7,405 nt of DNA. Source: an uncultured Butyricicoccus sp. GTDB lineage: Bacteria > Bacillota > Clostridia > Oscillospirales > Butyricicoccaceae. Both the position numbers and the translations under genes were made by a program. This document shows positions 5,664-7,405 of the stretch, piece by piece. Below the pieces are notes generated by a model. The model ran no database searches. It was given only the letters and a program-made list of their open reading frames with translations, and was not told the origin of the DNA. The DNA is taken from NCBI GenBank assembly GCA_900547195.1, contig URFQ01000103.1, positions 1 to 7,405 on the forward strand. Direction: 5' to 3'. Within the stretch, counting starts at the first letter, position 1. Each line of letters opens with the position of its first letter.

Positions 5664-7274
5664 ATGCTCAGGACAAGCACCATCTGGCTCGCCTTTGGCG
5701 CGTATCTCGCCTTCCTGCTGGGCGTGGCATGTTACGAAAACCGGCGCGAAAAAAAGAAAAGCGCGCGCGGCTTCCTGACCGCGGGCGGCTCGATCACATG
5801 GCCGTTCCTCGTCATGACCTATCTGGCGTCGCTGATGAGCACATGGGTGTTTTTCGCGGGCCCGGGCGGCTATTACCGCGGCGGCCTTGCGTACTGGCTC
5901 AGCGAGATGAGCTACATCGCCCTGTTCCCAATCATCGCGCACTTTACCATGAATAAGGTGTGGATGATGAATCGTGCGCATGGCTATACCACGCCGGCGG
6001 ATTTTTATGACGACCGGTTCCACAGCCCGGTGCTGCGCGTGCTGCTTGCGCTGGTGTTCCTGGCGTCGTCGTTCCCGTACATCGCGTCCGTGCTCATCTC
6101 CATCGGGCAGGCCGCGTCGATTGCCACCGGCGGCGCGATGGACTATCAGGCCGTCATTGCGGTCGCAGGCACGGTCATTGTGGCTTACGTCATGCTCGGC
6201 GGCATGAAATCGGTGGCCCTGACCGACACCCTGCAGGGGCTGCTGTTCATCAGCCTGCTGTGGATAATTGTGATCGCCTGCCTGATGGCCGGGTTTGGCG
6301 GCTCGCTGCCAAAGGCGGTGGGCTCAATCTGGGAACACACCCGCGAATGGTTTTCCTATCCGGGGCCGGACGGCTGGGTGCCGTACAGCGCCCGCCTTGG
6401 CTACCCGCTTTCGTGCGCCGTCGGCTGGACGGTGATGCTGCCGCATGTGTTTGTGCGCTCGGGGTTTTCGGGCAAGGATATGCATACCCAGCGCAAGCTG
6501 ATGGTGATGACCCCGGTTTTGCAAAGCGTGGTCTGGACGGGCGTGATGCTGATCGGTCTGGTGGGCGTGGCCCTGCTGCCCGGCCTTGGCACGGGCGAAA
6601 CCGAGCTGATTATCCCGTATATGATTCAAAATGTGGTGAATGCGGCGCATCCGGCGCTGGCCCCGGTGCTGATGGTCGGCTTTTTTGTGGGCGCGAGCGC
6701 GGTCGGCATCTCCACAGTGGATTCCTTCCTGCTCGTTTCAAGCTCCATCGTCTCGGAGGACATCCTGCATAAGACCTTCCGGCTGAACCTGACCGAAAAG
6801 CAGAACATGCTCGTCGTGCGCGGCACGATTGCGGTCATCGGCGCGGCCGGCGTGCTGCTGGCGCTCAACCCGCCCGAACTGATCTTCACCCTGATCATGT
6901 TCGCCATCGCGCTTGTCATGCCGCTGTTCCCCATCCTGGTGTTTGCGCTGTACTGGAAGCGCGCGACCAGGGAAGCCGCCGTCGTGTCCACCGTCGTGGG
7001 CACGGTGCTGGTGCTGGTGACCTATTTTGTGTGGGATCTCGGCGGCTCGTGGTACGGCGCCATCGGGATGCTGGGTTCGGCGGCCAGCATGGTGGCGGTC
7101 AGCCTGGTGACGAAGCCGGACGGGCAGGGCGGCGCCGCATTCTATGGCGCGCTGGAGCGGGCCGAACGGGAGCTGTTTGACGTTTCGGAGGAGGACGGGG
7201 GTTCGGCCCCGGAAAGCGGCCGACCGCGGGGCGCGCACACCCCGGCGGGCGCCCTGCACGCGGACTCCAAATAG
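5664..7274 (+). CDS. Sodium:solute symporter (SSS family), PanF-like
   Basis: Inner-membrane Na+-coupled importer of 536 aa with about 13 hydrophobic helices. Family marks: the segment LGGMKSVALTDTLQGLL (178-194), typical of helix 5-6 of the SSS family, and GISTVDSFLL (348-357), where S350/T351 correspond to the Na2-site hydroxyls known from PutP. The stretch LPHVFVRSGFSGKDMHTQRK (259-278) and NPPELIF (402-408) recall PanF (LPH-x-x-VR... and PPE motifs), placing it nearest pantothenate-type symporters, but the operon partner suggests an N-methylated substrate instead. Usual betaine importers near MttB homologues are BCCT proteins, so this is a different transporter choice. The start at 5664 follows AAGGAGG (5650-5656) by 7 nt; an upstream in-frame start at 5589 lies inside the small gene and has no ribosome site. 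The last ~50 residues are a hydrophilic, GC-rich tail with an acidic patch, unlikely to be in the membrane. Confidence 0.9.
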   Translation: MLRTSTIWLAFGAYLAFLLGVACYENRREKKKSARGFLTAGGSITWPFLVMTYLASLMSTWVFFAGPGGYYRGGLAYWLSEMSYIALFPIIAHFTMNKVWMMNRAHGYTTPADFYDDRFHSPVLRVLLALVFLASSFPYIASVLISIGQAASIATGGAMDYQAVIAVAGTVIVAYVMLGGMKSVALTDTLQGLLFISLLWIIVIACLMAGFGGSLPKAVGSIWEHTREWFSYPGPDGWVPYSARLGYPLSCAVGWTVMLPHVFVRSGFSGKDMHTQRKLMVMTPVLQSVVWTGVMLIGLVGVALLPGLGTGETELIIPYMIQNVVNAAHPALAPVLMVGFFVGASAVGISTVDSFLLVSSSIVSEDILHKTFRLNLTEKQNMLVVRGTIAVIGAAGVLLALNPPELIFTLIMFAIALVMPLFPILVFALYWKRATREAAVVSTVVGTVLVLVTYFVWDLGGSWYGAIGMLGSAASMVAVSLVTKPDGQGGAAFYGALERAERELFDVSEEDGGSAPESGRPRGAHTPAGALHADSK

Positions 7275-7275
7275 G

Positions 7276-7303
7276 AAAAAGCCTTCCCTGAAAGGGGAAG
7301 GCT
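7276..7303 (-). terminator. Intrinsic terminator on the minus strand
   Basis: AGCCTTCCC (7280-7288) pairs perfectly with GGGAAGGCT (7295-7303). On the minus strand the stem is followed by TTTTT (7280-7276); on the plus strand it is followed by CAGACTGTC, so the polarity is leftward. It would end a minus-strand gene lying right of the window. It is preceded on that strand by the motif TTTTTTGACAGTCTGA (7318-7303). Confidence 0.65.
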
Positions 7304-7324
7304 CAGACTGTCAAAAAAGTCCTT

Positions 7325-7370
7325 CGCGCCGCAGCGCGTTTTAAACAGGGTTTCGCCGCTTGCGGCGAAA
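7325..7370. repeat. Two short inverted repeats
   Basis: CGCGC-CGCA-GCGCG (7325-7338) and TTTCGCCGC-TT-GCGGCGAAA (7351-7370, 9-bp perfect arms) stand in tandem between the two terminators. The first is followed by TTTT on the plus strand. They may form part of a dispersed intergenic element. Confidence 0.5.
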
Positions 7371-7375
7371 TCCAT

Positions 7376-7404
7376 AAAAACCCGCGACATGTGCGTGGGT
7401 TTTT
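7376..7404. terminator. Bidirectional intrinsic terminator, end of the operon
   Basis: AAAAACCCGCG (7376-7386) pairs with 7394-7404 (CGTGGGTTTTT) over 11 bp including one G-T wobble. Ts follow the GC core on both strands, so it can stop the methyltransferase-symporter transcript and a converging minus-strand transcript. It is the first plausible rightward terminator after the symporter stop at 7274. Confidence 0.7.
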
Positions 7405-7405
7405 A

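Noticed and set aside
7142..7390. 82-aa minus-strand open frame over the symporter end and terminators
   Set aside because: It covers several terminator-like hairpins and has no coding support; probably intergenic repeat read as protein.
1..7405. CRISPR array, tRNA, rRNA or insertion sequence
   Set aside because: No regularly spaced repeats, cloverleaf-like segment, rRNA segment or transposase was seen on either strand by eye.

Overview
The window looks like chromosome from a high-GC member of the Clostridia, most likely a gut Oscillospirales-type anaerobe. This is inferred from strong AGGAGG-type ribosome sites, sigma-A-type promoters, compact GC-rich genes and the gene families present; no marker gene fixes the taxon. 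The left ~770 bases are visibly AT-richer than the rest and may have a different history.

Layout: 1-90 holds a hairpin and a strong rightward terminator for a gene off the left edge. 118-567 (minus) is a small regulator: a Cro/C1-type helix-turn-helix followed by a Cys4 zinc ribbon. 568-929 is a 362-base non-coding stretch with two divergent promoters, several inverted repeats and a start-less open frame that may be a gene remnant. 930-2252 (+) is rarA, the AAA+ ATPase of stalled-fork repair. 2347-3699 (+) is a MATE-family multidrug/Na+ antiporter, closed by a textbook terminator at 3710-3739.

3740-7274 is the most interesting part: an apparent three-gene operon of an MttB-superfamily methyltransferase without pyrrolysine (483 aa), a 69-aa two-helix membrane protein, and a sodium:solute symporter (536 aa). 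The simplest reading is uptake and demethylation of an N-methylated, betaine-like compound, with the methyl group passed to a corrinoid protein encoded elsewhere. The symporter and small protein resemble the PanF/YhdT arrangement (large symporter plus small two-helix partner), here tied to a methyltransferase.

The control region of this operon is unusually elaborate. Two candidate promoters lie in series. The first is bracketed by two TGTC-N2-GACA palindromes 36 bp apart; the second has a perfect GCGTATACGC palindrome in its spacer. Between the second promoter and the methyltransferase start is an intrinsic terminator, and a short upstream segment (CATTGG, 3868-3873) duplicates part of the terminator's 3' arm and could pair with its 5' arm instead. 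That is the geometry of an attenuator or riboregulator. A further pattern is a motif, TTTTTYGACAGTCTGA, that sits directly before an intrinsic terminator at both ends of the window, in opposite orientations.
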